Below are positions 9,449 to 18,921 of a stretch of 64,000 nt of DNA, piece by piece (within the stretch, counting starts at the first letter, position 1; every line of letters starts with the position of its first letter). The translations under genes were made by a program, and so were the position numbers. The stretch covers positions 1-64,000 of the forward strand of contig NZ_NFLT01000003.1 in NCBI RefSeq assembly GCF_002161055.1, in the 5' to 3' direction. Under the pieces are notes generated by a model. It worked only from the letters and a program-made list of their open reading frames with translations, did not search any database and had not been told where the DNA came from. The stretch comes from Tyzzerella sp. An114 (lineage in GTDB: Bacteria > Bacillota > Clostridia > Lachnospirales > Anaerotignaceae).

Positions 9449-9760
9449 ATGTTTATTGTAAATACTGATTACATTGAAGGAACAAAATTTGAAATGATTG
9501 GCCTTGTCTTTGGAAGTGTTGTTCAGTCTAAAAATATAGGTCGTGACATTGGAGCTGGTTTAAAGAGTATAGTTGGAGGAGAGCTTGAAGGCTATACTGA
9601 AATGATGGAGGAGGCAAGAGAGATTGCCACTGAAAGAATGATTAAAAAAGCCGAAAGTTTGGGAGCTGATGCTGTTATAAATGTAAGATATGCCACATCA
9701 GCAATTATGCAGGGAGCTTCTGAAGTTATGGTTTACGGTACAGCAGTTAAATATATTTAA
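9449..9760 (+). CDS. YbjQ/UPF0145 family protein
   Basis: A 103-residue protein matching the YbjQ family, annotated elsewhere as a 'heavy-metal-binding domain' of unproven function. Typical features are GLVFGSVVQSKNIGRDI near the start, the TEMMEEAREIATERM helix, AESLGADAVINVRY and the YGTAVKY end. There is no signal peptide, so it is cytoplasmic; homologues form pentameric rings. It ends just before the strong bidirectional terminator. Confidence 0.85.
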   Translation: MFIVNTDYIEGTKFEMIGLVFGSVVQSKNIGRDIGAGLKSIVGGELEGYTEMMEEAREIATERMIKKAESLGADAVINVRYATSAIMQGASEVMVYGTAVKYI

Positions 9761-9771
9761 TACAGATAAAT

Positions 9772-9801
9772 AAAAAACGGTGGATTTTTCCACCGTTTTT
9801 T
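9772..9801. terminator. Bidirectional intrinsic terminator
   Basis: A perfect 13-bp stem (9772-9784 with 9789-9801) with a TTTT loop. An A run on one side and a T run on the other serve both the rightward ybjQ-like gene and the leftward flippase gene, whose stop codon (9800-9802) overlaps the stem. Confidence 0.88.
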
Positions 9802-11329
9802 ATTTTTTCTTTAATCCTGCAAACTGTAAAATTTCATCTTTTTTAATACAGCCTGTTATTATTAAAAGTATTATATAAAATATACACATTCCACCCATTA
9901 TTGATACAGTTGAAATACTACTGTAAGGTATTTTTATAAATAATAATCTTCCTGTAAGAGCTGAAGCTAATATACATATAAGGGGATAGAATAAACATTT
10001 TATAATATCAATTTTAGTTTCTGTTATTTTTAATACTCTGTGAAGGCTTGTTGTTGATGTCAAAATTAAACTTACTATCCAACCTAATATGAAAGCGTCA
10101 ACACCATACAAAGGCATTCCAAAGTATATAAAAATTATGTTTATTATTGATGATATTACATTGTTTTTAAGTATGTAAATATGTTCCCCCAAACCATTTA
10201 ATAATCCTGAAAGAGTTATATGTAAATATAAAAAAGGACAGACAGGAGATAACTTTAATAAAAGCATATAGAGTTTTTCTTCTTGGTATACTGTCTCACA
10301 TACTTCCTTTGGAAATATGGCAAATATAGCTGTAAAACACAAAGATACAACTATTGTAAAAAATACTGATAAATTCACAGCATCACGAATACGTCTCTTG
10401 TTTTTTATTGCACAAGCCTCTGAAACTGCTGGAACAAGTGTTATTGATACAGCCATTAAAAATGCTGTTGGAAACTGTATTAAAGGCATCATAAGACCTG
10501 TTAAACTGCCGTATATCTCAAGAGGATTTCCCTTTGCACCTGAAAAAAGTCCTAATCTTTGAGGTATAAGTATATTTTCAATAGTTGATAAAAGAGCTCC
10601 AAGACATCTTCCTGATGAAAGAGGTATTGCCATGGATAGTATTGTTGTAAGTGATGTCATAACACCCATTGAAGGTTTTTTAATAAATCCTTTTTTTATT
10701 TTAACTCTCTTATAAAGTAAAAGTACAAATAAAAATGATACAATTTCTCCGGCAACTATACCTATAACAGCGGAAGCACAAGCATAGGAAAGTCCCATAG
10801 GAACAAGTTTTTCAGCTGTAAAAAATACTGCTGTTATTCTTACGGTCTGTTCCAAAATTTGAGAAAAAGCAGGAACAGTTGAGTTTTGTATACCGAAAAA
10901 ATAACCTCTTATACATGAACCGGCAGACATAAAAGGAAAACACAAGGCAAGTATTTTTAATGGAATTATTGTTCTTTGCTCTTTTATTATGTATGTTGCA
11001 AATACATCAGCTGTAAAATACAGAGATATACTTATAATGAGACTTAAAAAAGTACATATTAAAAGAGATTGTTTAAGTATCCTACCCATATTTCCATATT
11101 GATGTTTAGCCTTTTCTTGGGCTGTCAGCTTTGATATTGTAGTTGTAAATCCTGATGATGTTATACTCCAACAAAGAGAATATACAGGCATTATAAGCTG
11201 ATAAAGTCCCATACCCTCAATGCCTATTGTATTGTTCATGTATATTCTGTAAAAAAAGCCTGTAAAACGAGTTATTATATTTGCTAGGGTTAGTATGAAA
11301 GCACCCTTTAAAACAGTGTTTTTGTTCAT
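9800..11329 (-). CDS. MurJ/SpoVB-type polysaccharide or lipid II flippase
   Basis: About 509 residues with some 12-14 hydrophobic helices across the whole length, belonging to the MATE/MurJ (MOP) superfamily. The N-terminus, with TRFTGFFYRIYMNNTIG and GLYQLIMPVY, closely follows the SpoVB/YtgP pattern. These proteins flip undecaprenyl-linked cell-wall or spore-cortex precursors across the membrane. Start choice: an upstream in-frame TTG at 11347 exists, but the ATG at 11329 has a TGAGG ribosome site five bases away, so the ATG is preferred. Whether it serves vegetative wall or cortex synthesis cannot be told. The YdcF gene upstream on the same strand may share its transcript. Confidence 0.88.
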   Translation of the reverse strand: MNKNTVLKGAFILTLANIITRFTGFFYRIYMNNTIGIEGMGLYQLIMPVYSLCWSITSSGFTTTISKLTAQEKAKHQYGNMGRILKQSLLICTFLSLIISISLYFTADVFATYIIKEQRTIIPLKILALCFPFMSAGSCIRGYFFGIQNSTVPAFSQILEQTVRITAVFFTAEKLVPMGLSYACASAVIGIVAGEIVSFLFVLLLYKRVKIKKGFIKKPSMGVMTSLTTILSMAIPLSSGRCLGALLSTIENILIPQRLGLFSGAKGNPLEIYGSLTGLMMPLIQFPTAFLMAVSITLVPAVSEACAIKNKRRIRDAVNLSVFFTIVVSLCFTAIFAIFPKEVCETVYQEEKLYMLLLKLSPVCPFLYLHITLSGLLNGLGEHIYILKNNVISSIINIIFIYFGMPLYGVDAFILGWIVSLILTSTTSLHRVLKITETKIDIIKCLFYPLICILASALTGRLLFIKIPYSSISTVSIMGGMCIFYIILLIITGCIKKDEILQFAGLKKK

Positions 11330-11393
11330 AAAATCCTCACTGTGCAAAAGTTTTTCAATCTATTTTATGGCTTTTTTTATTGGTCTATGTATA

Positions 11394-12158
11394 TTATCTG
11401 TCAAATACAAAAAACTTTATTATTGAAAAATATTCACGTATATAAAAATTAAAAAGTAAAGGTTTGTAGGAAGGAGCTCCCAATCCATAGGAATTTAAAC
11501 CGCATTTTTTTGCTGTAAGTCCTGCTCTAAAAACGTGAAAATCATTTGTTACATATACTGTTGTGTATTCTTGATTTTTAAAATATTCATCAAGTATATT
11601 TTTTGAAAATTCAAAATTTTCAAGAGTTCTTGTGGATTTATTTTCCTCAATTATTCTTTCTTCTGATATTCCTTTGTTTATCAAATATTCTTTCATGGCG
11701 GAGCTTTCTGTTCTGTCCTCACCTCTACCTTGACCGCCAGATACAACAATTATACAATCACTATTGTTTTTAGCATATTCAAAGGCTGTATCAAGGCGAT
11801 AGGCTAAAGATTTGCTTACTCTACTACCGTTTAATCCTGCACCTAAAACTATGACTGCATCACAGTTATCAGGGGGATTTTTTGTTCCTCTATAATTTAA
11901 AAACAGTGTGCATATTGTAAATGATATTATAAAAAATAGAAATCCACAGTATACTATTATTTTAAATGTTTTTAAAATTCCTGTTGATGTGAGTATATCT
12001 ATTTTAGATTTTAAAAATGAAAAAAATATAAGGATAAAACCCATTATGCCAGGGAGATATGTACCTAAATTTCCATTTGACACTATAAGAGTTGTAAATG
12101 TGTTTATAATACCTATTGCACCTACTGCAAGACATAAAAGTCGTATTATAATATCCAA
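11394..12158 (-). CDS. YdcF/DUF218 family membrane protein
   Basis: A 254-residue protein with two or three N-terminal membrane helices (about residues 1-85) and a DUF218 domain. The domain shows CDAVIVLGAGL, VSGGQGRGEDRTES, the STRTLENFEFSK segment and VTNDFHVFRA. DUF218 proteins (SanA, ElyC, YdcF) affect envelope integrity and probably act on lipid-linked cell-wall intermediates; no reaction is certain. It starts with TTG, supported by an AAAGGAGG ribosome site seven to eight bases upstream. It is divergent from uvrC and upstream of the flippase gene, consistent with an envelope role. Confidence 0.85.
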   Translation of the reverse strand: MDIIIRLLCLAVGAIGIINTFTTLIVSNGNLGTYLPGIMGFILIFFSFLKSKIDILTSTGILKTFKIIVYCGFLFFIISFTICTLFLNYRGTKNPPDNCDAVIVLGAGLNGSRVSKSLAYRLDTAFEYAKNNSDCIIVVSGGQGRGEDRTESSAMKEYLINKGISEERIIEENKSTRTLENFEFSKNILDEYFKNQEYTTVYVTNDFHVFRAGLTAKKCGLNSYGLGAPSYKPLLFNFYIREYFSIIKFFVFDR

Positions 12159-12171
12159 ACTTTGTCCTCCT

Positions 12172-12200
12172 TTGATAATTTTATTCCATTAAGGTATAAT
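12172..12200 (+). promoter_or_regulatory. Sigma-A-type promoter of uvrC
   Basis: TTGATA (12172-12177), a 17-bp spacer and a perfect TATAAT (12195-12200). The expected start site lies about 27 bases before the uvrC ATG. Confidence 0.65.
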
Positions 12201-12233
12201 TATTATATCACACAAAAAAGAGAGGGAGGAAAA

Positions 12234-14099
12234 ATGTTTGACATACAAGAAGAATTGAAAAAATTACCGGAAAAACCCGGCGTTTATATAATGAAAGATG
12301 ATACAGATAATATTATATATATAGGAAAAGCTAAAATTTTAAAAAACAGAGTGCGACAATATTTTAGAAGTCTCAAAAATCAACCCCCTAAAGTTGCCGC
12401 TATGGTTAAACATATAGCAGAGTTTGAATATATTGTAACAGATACAGAAATGGAGGCTTTAATACTTGAATGTAATCTTATAAAACTTCATAAGCCCCAT
12501 TACAATATAATGCTTAAAGATGATAAAACTTACCCATATATAAAAATTACTGTAAATGAGGATTTTCCAAGAATTTTTGTGACAAGACAGTACAAAAAAG
12601 ACGGAGCAAAATATATAGGACCTATAACAGACGCTCTTGCTGTTAAAGAGACTATTGACACAATACACAAACTTTTTCCCGTAAGAAAATGTAAAAAAGT
12701 TTTTCCAAGAGATTTGGGAAAGGAGAGACCTTGTTTAAATTATCATATTGGACAGTGTTCTGCTCCCTGTGACGGTTTAATATCTAAAGAGGAGTACAGA
12801 AAATATATTGATGAAGCTATACTTGTAATTGAGGGAAAACATGATGATATTGTAAAAAGAATGAAAATTGAAATGGAAAAGGCGGCTGAAAATCTGGAAT
12901 TTGAAAAAGCGGCTTTAATTCGTGATAAACTTAAAAGTATAAAGAGTATAGCTGAAAAACAAAAAATGTCTAATACAGGATTGGGGGACTGTGATGTTAT
13001 AGCCTTTGCAAGAGCCCATAATGAGGGTATTGTTCAAGTTTTCTTTATACGAAAGGGCAAAATGACAGGAAGGGAACATTTTTTACTTGAAAATGTTGAT
13101 GATACAGACAGAAGTCAAATTATGACAGACTTTATGAAACAATTTTATAGTGGTACAGCTTTTATTCCTAAAGAAATACTTGTTCAAGATGATATTATAC
13201 CAGAGGAAAAAGATATTATAGAAAGTTTTCTTTCTGATATAAAGGGCAGTAAAGTTTCTATAAATTGTCCTAAAAAGGGAGAAAAACATAAAATGGTAGA
13301 ATTGGCAGGTAAAAATGCCATAATAGTTTTTGAACAGATTGGAGACAGAATTAAACGTGAAAAACAGCGTACTGTTGGGGCTGTTGATGAGATAAGAAAG
13401 GCTTTAGGAATTGATTTTGATATAAATAGAATTGAAGCCTTTGATATTTCAAATACTCAAGGTTTTGAGTCTGTGGGTTCTATGGTTGTTTTTGAAAAGG
13501 GCAAAGCTAAAAAAAGTGATTACAGAAAATTTAAAATAAAAACTGTAATAGGTGCAAATGATTTTGCCAGCATGGAGGAAGTTTTGACAAGAAGATTTTC
13601 AAGGGGATTAAAATCTGATGAAAAGGGAAGTTTTTCAAAAATGCCTGACCTTATTATGATGGACGGGGGAAAAATACAGGTAAATGCAGGAAAAGAAATT
13701 CTTAATAAATTTGGACTTAATATTCCTATATGTGGCATGATAAAAGATGATAAACACAGAACGAGAGGACTTATATATAATGATGAGGAAATATATATGC
13801 CTTTATCATCGGAAGGATTTTTGCTTGTAACAAGAATTCAAGATGAAGTTCACCGTTTTGCAATAGAGTATCACAGAAAACTTAGAGAGGAAAAAGCTCT
13901 ACATTCTGTGTTAGACGATATAAAAGGAATAGGCGAAAAGAGAAGAAAATCCCTTATGAAACATTTTGGTTCAATAGATAAAATAAAAGAGGCGGAAGTA
14001 GCTGAACTTATAGAGGCAGAAGGAATGACAATAAAATCTGCTGAGGCTGTATATGCCTTTTTCAGAAATATTAACACTGCTGTTGTTGAAAAAAGGTGA
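12234..14099 (+). CDS. uvrC: UvrABC system protein C (excinuclease subunit)
   Basis: A 621-residue nucleotide excision repair nuclease that makes both incisions around a UvrB-marked lesion. In order: GIY-YIG domain (PGVYIMKD ... NIIYIGKAK, about residues 15-95), a Cys-containing region, a UVR motif for UvrB binding (about 205-240), the RNase H-like endonuclease domain (AFDISNTQGFESVGSMVVF, about 400-410) and a C-terminal helix-hairpin-helix pair (DDIKGIGEKRRKSL). The frame is open upstream to 12162, but the ATG at 12234 follows a GAGGGAGG ribosome site and gives the normal N-terminus. It appears monocistronic, with its own promoter and terminator. Confidence 0.95.
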   Translation: MFDIQEELKKLPEKPGVYIMKDDTDNIIYIGKAKILKNRVRQYFRSLKNQPPKVAAMVKHIAEFEYIVTDTEMEALILECNLIKLHKPHYNIMLKDDKTYPYIKITVNEDFPRIFVTRQYKKDGAKYIGPITDALAVKETIDTIHKLFPVRKCKKVFPRDLGKERPCLNYHIGQCSAPCDGLISKEEYRKYIDEAILVIEGKHDDIVKRMKIEMEKAAENLEFEKAALIRDKLKSIKSIAEKQKMSNTGLGDCDVIAFARAHNEGIVQVFFIRKGKMTGREHFLLENVDDTDRSQIMTDFMKQFYSGTAFIPKEILVQDDIIPEEKDIIESFLSDIKGSKVSINCPKKGEKHKMVELAGKNAIIVFEQIGDRIKREKQRTVGAVDEIRKALGIDFDINRIEAFDISNTQGFESVGSMVVFEKGKAKKSDYRKFKIKTVIGANDFASMEEVLTRRFSRGLKSDEKGSFSKMPDLIMMDGGKIQVNAGKEILNKFGLNIPICGMIKDDKHRTRGLIYNDEEIYMPLSSEGFLLVTRIQDEVHRFAIEYHRKLREEKALHSVLDDIKGIGEKRRKSLMKHFGSIDKIKEAEVAELIEAEGMTIKSAEAVYAFFRNINTAVVEKR

Positions 14100-14100
14100 C

Positions 14101-14132
14101 ATATGGTTTATTATAAAATAAATCATATTTTT
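14101..14132 (+). terminator. Probable terminator after uvrC
   Basis: A 12-bp AT-rich stem (14101-14112 with 14117-14128, one G-U pair) with an ATAA loop, followed by TTTTA. Low GC makes it weaker than the others. Confidence 0.5.
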
Positions 14133-14204
14133 ACTATGATTTTTAAAAAATAACTACAAAAACATAAGGGGTATTTGTTTAGTTAAGATACGGAGGGAAT
14201 TTAT

Positions 14205-15134
14205 ATGTATACAGTATCAATGGAAAAGTTCGTAAAGGAATTTGGTTTGGAAGTTGTTACACCACAAATTGATTTTTCAGATAAGGTTTTGACTTGCAGT
14301 GATGTAAATCGTCCGGCACTCCAGCTTGCAGGATTTTTTGAACATTTTGACAATGACCGAGTGCAAGTTATAGGTATGGTTGAATATACGTATCTTTCAA
14401 AACTTGACCCTGAATTTCGTGAAAATGTTTTAAGACAAATTTTTGGTTTTAAAATACCATGTATAGTAATATCAAGAAACCTTGATGTTTTCCCAGAAAT
14501 GATTGTTTTTGCAACAGAGTTTCAAGTGCCTATATTTAAAACAAGAGCAAACACTAGTGAATTTATGGCAGAGTGCATAAGATGGCTTAATGTTGAGCTT
14601 GCACCAAGAATTACAATGCATGGTGTACTTGTAGATATATATGGTGAAGGTATACTTATAACAGGTGAAAGTGGTATAGGAAAAAGTGAGACAGCCCTTG
14701 AGCTTATAAAGAGAGGTCATCGTCTTGTTGCTGATGACGCTGTTGAAATTAAAAGAGTTTCCCATAGAACACTTGTAGGAACAAGTCCAGAGCTTATAAG
14801 ATACTTTATAGAGCTTAGAGGTATAGGAATACTTGATGTAAAACAGCTTTATGGTGCTGCTTCTGTAAAACAGACACAAAATATAGACCTTGTTGTAAAA
14901 CTTGAAATGTGGGACGAAGACAAAGAATATGACCGTCTTGGTCTTACTGAGGAATATATTGATATATTAGGTAATAAAATATTATGTAATTCAATACCTA
15001 TTCGTCCGGGAAGAAATGTGGCAATAATTTGTGAGGCTGCTGCTATAAACCATAGACAAAAGAAAATGGGTTATAATGCGGCACAGGTTCTCCATGACAG
15101 AATAGCAAAAAGTATTGAAGAAAGTTCAAAATAA
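14205..15134 (+). CDS. hprK: HPr kinase/phosphorylase
   Basis: A 309-residue bifunctional enzyme that phosphorylates and dephosphorylates the regulatory Ser of HPr/Crh to control carbon catabolite repression. The C-terminal catalytic domain has the P-loop GESGIGKS (154-161), the following SETALELIKRGHRLVADD segment and the signature ELRGIGILDV; the N-terminal domain is family typical. It heads a tight run with a ROK kinase, murB, rapZ, whiA and a Crh-like gene, whose product (18921-19163) keeps the target Ser. The kinase and one likely substrate are therefore encoded in one cluster. Confidence 0.95.
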   Translation: MYTVSMEKFVKEFGLEVVTPQIDFSDKVLTCSDVNRPALQLAGFFEHFDNDRVQVIGMVEYTYLSKLDPEFRENVLRQIFGFKIPCIVISRNLDVFPEMIVFATEFQVPIFKTRANTSEFMAECIRWLNVELAPRITMHGVLVDIYGEGILITGESGIGKSETALELIKRGHRLVADDAVEIKRVSHRTLVGTSPELIRYFIELRGIGILDVKQLYGAASVKQTQNIDLVVKLEMWDEDKEYDRLGLTEEYIDILGNKILCNSIPIRPGRNVAIICEAAAINHRQKKMGYNAAQVLHDRIAKSIEESSK

Positions 15135-15177
15135 TGAATTAATACAAATAAAAATTTGACATACGGAGGTAAATTTT

Positions 15178-16137
15178 ATGTATTACCTGGGAGTTAACTT
15201 TGGAAGAACAGTAATAACAGTAGGTGTTGTAGATGAAAATGGTGAAATAATAATAAAAGGCTCAGTACCTACATTAAAATATAGAGGAATTGAAGATATA
15301 GTAAAAGATATTGCAACACTTTGTATTAGAGTTGTAAATAATGCTAAATTAAATATAGATAAAGACATAGTTTCAATAGGAATAGCCATAACAGGTATTC
15401 CAGATAAAAAAGATGGTACAATAGTTTATTCAAGTTACTTTGACTATCATACAGTTCAGGTTAAATCTATATTGAAACAGTATATAAATCTTCCTATATA
15501 TATCGAGAATGATGCAAACTGTTATGGTTTGGCAGAAAGTAGATGGGGAGCTGCAAAAGGATTTAAAAATTCTGTGACAGTAAATATAGGTCAGGGAGTA
15601 GGTGCCGGAATAATAGTTGATGGTAAAATATATAACGGTGCATTCTCTGGTGCTGGAGAGTTGGGACATCATGTAATTGTAGTTGATGGTGAGCCTTGTC
15701 ATTGTGGAAGAAGAGGTTGTTGGGAGTGTTATGCTTCTGAAGACGCTCTTATTCGTGACGCAAAAATTTTATCTATAAAATATCCTAAGAGTGAAATTTT
15801 TAAAATGGTAAATGGTGACTTTAGAGTAATGTCATACAACACACCTTTTGAGGCTGCCAAAATGGGTGACAAATATGCAGTTGAACTTATAAATAAATAT
15901 ATAAAATATATGGCTGTTGGTGTTATAAATATTGCTAATATATTACAGCCAGATGTTATTGTTATAGGTGGAAAAGTTATGGAACAGGGAGAGTATTTCT
16001 TGGACTCTCTTAAAAATGAAGTTGAAAAACATCATTATGGAGACCACCTTTCAAATACACTTAGAGCACCAGAAATAAAACTTTCACAGATTGGCTATGA
16101 TGCCATAATAATGGGAGCGGCTATGCTTCGAGAATAA
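15178..16137 (+). CDS. ROK family sugar kinase (probable glucokinase)
   Basis: A 319-residue protein with the ROK/actin fold. It has an N-terminal phosphate loop (GVNFGRTVITVGVVD), the catalytic region IYIENDANCYGLAE with the general-base Asp, GQGVGAGII, the HxxGxC-type zinc segment GHHVIVVDGEPCHCGRRGCWECYAS and the C-terminal nucleotide-binding VIVIGG. There is no N-terminal HTH, so it is an enzyme rather than a ROK repressor. Glucose is the likely substrate, but N-acetylmannosamine or fructose cannot be excluded. It lies 43 bases after hprK and 13 before murB. Confidence 0.88.
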   Translation: MYYLGVNFGRTVITVGVVDENGEIIIKGSVPTLKYRGIEDIVKDIATLCIRVVNNAKLNIDKDIVSIGIAITGIPDKKDGTIVYSSYFDYHTVQVKSILKQYINLPIYIENDANCYGLAESRWGAAKGFKNSVTVNIGQGVGAGIIVDGKIYNGAFSGAGELGHHVIVVDGEPCHCGRRGCWECYASEDALIRDAKILSIKYPKSEIFKMVNGDFRVMSYNTPFEAAKMGDKYAVELINKYIKYMAVGVINIANILQPDVIVIGGKVMEQGEYFLDSLKNEVEKHHYGDHLSNTLRAPEIKLSQIGYDAIIMGAAMLRE

Positions 16138-16150
16138 AAGGAGTGATAAA

Positions 16151-17056
16151 ATGACAGAAGCGAAGGGACTTATTGATATATTGGGTGAAGATAAGGTTCT
16201 TATTGATGAACCTATGAAAAATCATACTTCTTTTAGAGTTGGAGGAAATGCCGATATAATGATACAGCCTTCAACTGTTGAGGAGCTTAAAGAGGCTCTT
16301 TCTTATATAGTTAAAAATAATATACCTTATTATATTATGGGTAATGGCTCAAATCTTATTGTGGGAGACAAGGGATTTAGAGGTGTTATTATAAAATTGT
16401 TTAGCAGAATGTGTCATATAGAAGTTTCAGGAGAATTTATGGATATAAAAGCGGGAGCTTTAATGACTGTTATAGCTACAAAAGCCCTTGAAAACAGTTT
16501 ACAGGGCTTTGAGTTTGCCTCAGGTATTCCGGGAACATTCGGTGGTGCTGTATGTATGAATGCGGGAGCTTATGGCGGCGAGATTAAAGATATACTTGTG
16601 TCTGTAAATGTTCTCACAAAAGAAGGCGAGATTAAAACAATAGATGTAAAAGACCTTGATTTATCTTATAGACATAGCATTATACCAGAAAATGATTATA
16701 TTGTACTTTCAGGAAGAATTAAACTTAAAAAAGGCGATTATGAAAGTATAAAAAATGAAATGTCAAGACTTTCTGCTCAAAGGAGAGAAAAACAGCCACT
16801 TAATTATCCTAGTGCAGGAAGTACATTTAAAAGACCGGAAGGATATTTTGCAGGTAAACTTATTACAGATGCAGGACTTAAAGGCTATAACTGTAATGGT
16901 GCTGAAGTCTCTGAAAAGCATGCTGGATTTGTTATAAATAAAGGAGATGCAACTGCAAAGGACATTTTAAATGTCATAAAACATTGTCAGGACACAGTTT
17001 ATGAAAAATTTGGTGTTAGACTTGAAACAGAAGTAAAAATGATAGGTGAGTTTTAA
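16151..17056 (+). CDS. murB: UDP-N-acetylenolpyruvoylglucosamine reductase
   Basis: A 301-residue FAD enzyme that reduces UDP-GlcNAc-enolpyruvate to UDP-MurNAc with NADPH, the second committed step of peptidoglycan synthesis. Seen: the FAD segment IMGNGSNLIVGD, GIPGTFGGAVCMNAGAYG, SYRHSII, the catalytic-Ser motif PSAGSTFKRP and the HAGFVIN end. It lacks the extra loop of the E. coli type, so it is a type II MurB. A murB-rapZ-whiA order is standard in Firmicutes. Confidence 0.95.
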   Translation: MTEAKGLIDILGEDKVLIDEPMKNHTSFRVGGNADIMIQPSTVEELKEALSYIVKNNIPYYIMGNGSNLIVGDKGFRGVIIKLFSRMCHIEVSGEFMDIKAGALMTVIATKALENSLQGFEFASGIPGTFGGAVCMNAGAYGGEIKDILVSVNVLTKEGEIKTIDVKDLDLSYRHSIIPENDYIVLSGRIKLKKGDYESIKNEMSRLSAQRREKQPLNYPSAGSTFKRPEGYFAGKLITDAGLKGYNCNGAEVSEKHAGFVINKGDATAKDILNVIKHCQDTVYEKFGVRLETEVKMIGEF

Positions 17057-17073
17057 TTTAAGGGGGGATACAA

Positions 17074-17946
17074 ATGAGATTTGTTATAGTTACAGGAATG
17101 TCAGGAGCAGGAAAATCAACAGTTCTTAAATTTTTTGAAGATATGAACTTTTTCTGTGTCGATAATCTTCCACCAGCACTTATTCCAAAATTTGCAGAAC
17201 TTTGTTTTGAACAGGGAAGCGAGATTGAAAGAGTTGCTATGGGTATTGACATAAGGGGAGGAAAACTTTTTAAAGACCTTTTTGCTACTTTGTCAAATCT
17301 TCAAGAAAGCGGATATGATATGGAAATACTTTTCCTTGATGCTTCCGATACAACTCTTATAAAGAGATATAAAGAGACAAGAAGAAGTCATCCTCTTTCA
17401 AAGGGCGGTTCAATAGAAGAAGGAATTAGAAAAGAGAGAGAAATTCTTCAAGATGTAAAGAAAAAAGCAACATATATAATTGATACAAGCAATATACTTG
17501 TAAGGGAACTTAAAGAACAGATTAACCATATATTTGTTGAAAATAAGAATTTTGAAAGTCTTATAATAACAGTTTGTTCTTTTGGATTTAAGTATGGTAT
17601 ACCTATTGACAGTGACCTTGTTTTTGACGTTAGATTTTTACCAAATCCATTTTATATTCAGGAACTTAAAGAACTTACAGGAAATGACTCACCTGTATCA
17701 GACTATGTAATGAGTTTTGATGAGAGTAAAATATTTTTAGATAAACTCACAGATATGGTTAAATTTTTAATACCACAGTATATAAAAGAGGGTAAAAACC
17801 AGCTTGTAATAAGTATAGGATGTACAGGAGGAAAACACCGTTCTGTTACACTTGCAAATGCTCTTTATAATGTGCTTAAGGAGGAGGGACACAGTATACT
17901 CATTAAGCACAACGATATTGAGAAAGATTCAAGACATAAAAAATAG
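17074..17946 (+). CDS. rapZ: RapZ/YvcJ family nucleotide-binding protein
   Basis: A 290-residue P-loop protein. The Walker [10 protein letters not shown] is at 8-16, with the NLPP segment after it, the TRRSHPL motif and the C-terminal ligand-binding domain ([28 protein letters not shown]). In E. coli the family senses GlcN6P and targets small RNAs to RNase E; in Bacillus YvcJ the role is less clear. It is followed nine or so bases later by whiA. The yvcK/mgfK gene that separates yvcJ and whiA in Bacillus is absent here. Confidence 0.94.
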   Translation: MRFVIVTGMSGAGKSTVLKFFEDMNFFCVDNLPPALIPKFAELCFEQGSEIERVAMGIDIRGGKLFKDLFATLSNLQESGYDMEILFLDASDTTLIKRYKETRRSHPLSKGGSIEEGIRKEREILQDVKKKATYIIDTSNILVRELKEQINHIFVENKNFESLIITVCSFGFKYGIPIDSDLVFDVRFLPNPFYIQELKELTGNDSPVSDYVMSFDESKIFLDKLTDMVKFLIPQYIKEGKNQLVISIGCTGGKHRSVTLANALYNVLKEEGHSILIKHNDIEKDSRHKK

Positions 17947-17964
17947 ACAGCGGAGGTGAAATTT

Positions 17965-18921
17965 TTGTCATTTTCGTCTAAGGTAAAGAGTGAGTTATGC
18001 CAGCATTTTGGAAATGCCACCCATTGTAAAATTGCTGAGCTTGCTGCTATTATAAATATATGTGGACATATTATTGAAAAAGATAATAAATTTTGTATAA
18101 AAATACAGACCGAGAATTTTGATGTCGCTAAAAAGTGCTTTACATTATTGAAAAAAACTTTTAATATAGACATTGAAATATTGGTAAGAAGAAATAGTCA
18201 GTTTAAAAAAAGCAGAGCCTATTTTTTATATATAAAAAATAGTGATGATGCTTTGAAAATTTTGTCTGCAACAGGAACTTTGTTTGTTGAAGATGATAAA
18301 AAGATTTATGTCAAAAGTATAAATCCTATGATTGTATCATGTACCTGTTGTAAGCGTGCATATATAAGAGGTGCTTTTTTGTCATCAGGTTCTGTTACGA
18401 ACCCTGAAAAAACATATCACCTAGAATTTGTAAATACAAACCTGCAATACGCTGAGGAGCTTAAAAATCTTATATCTTTTTTTGATATAGAAACCAAAAT
18501 TGTTAAGAGAAAAGAACACTATGTCCTATATGTTAAAGAAGGAGAACTTATAGTAAATCTTTTAAATGTTATGGGGGCTCATGTTGCTCTTATGGATTTT
18601 GAAAATGTCAGAATATTAAAGGATATGAGAAACAATCTTAATAGAATTGTCAATTGTGAGACAGCTAATCTAGGAAAGATTGTTGCGGCCTCTGTTAAAC
18701 AGGTTGAAGATATTAATTACATTATGAAAAATTCGGACTTTTCTGAATTACCTGAAAATCTTATAGAAGTGGCGAAACTTAGGGTTGAATACCCTGATGC
18801 CAGTCTTAAGGAGCTTGGACAAATGATGAAACCGCCTGTGGGGAAATCAGGTGTAAATCACAGGTTAAAAAAACTGGGAATTTTGGCAGATACATTGCGA
18901 GAGGAGAAAGGTGATATTTAA
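17965..18921 (+). CDS. whiA: DNA-binding protein WhiA
   Basis: About 318 residues. The N-terminal half is a degenerate LAGLIDADG fold (RAYIRGAFLSSGSVTNPEK, then YHLEFV) and the C-terminal half holds a HTH (LPENLIEVAKLR...SLKELGQMM...GKSGVNHRLKKL). In Bacillus it influences chromosome segregation and division; in actinobacteria it is a sporulation regulator. Start: a GTG at 17956 lies inside the GGAGG ribosome site, so the TTG at 17965, eight bases beyond it and giving the conserved MSFSSKVK start, is preferred. Its stop overlaps the start of the Crh-like gene by one base, so translation is coupled. Confidence 0.94.
   Translation: MSFSSKVKSELCQHFGNATHCKIAELAAIINICGHIIEKDNKFCIKIQTENFDVAKKCFTLLKKTFNIDIEILVRRNSQFKKSRAYFLYIKNSDDALKILSATGTLFVEDDKKIYVKSINPMIVSCTCCKRAYIRGAFLSSGSVTNPEKTYHLEFVNTNLQYAEELKNLISFFDIETKIVKRKEHYVLYVKEGELIVNLLNVMGAHVALMDFENVRILKDMRNNLNRIVNCETANLGKIVAASVKQVEDINYIMKNSDFSELPENLIEVAKLRVEYPDASLKELGQMMKPPVGKSGVNHRLKKLGILADTLREEKGDI

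Noticed and set aside
11330-11347. TTG at 11347 as the flippase start
   Set aside because: The ribosome site TGAGG lies between it and the ATG at 11329, which gives the normal N-terminus.
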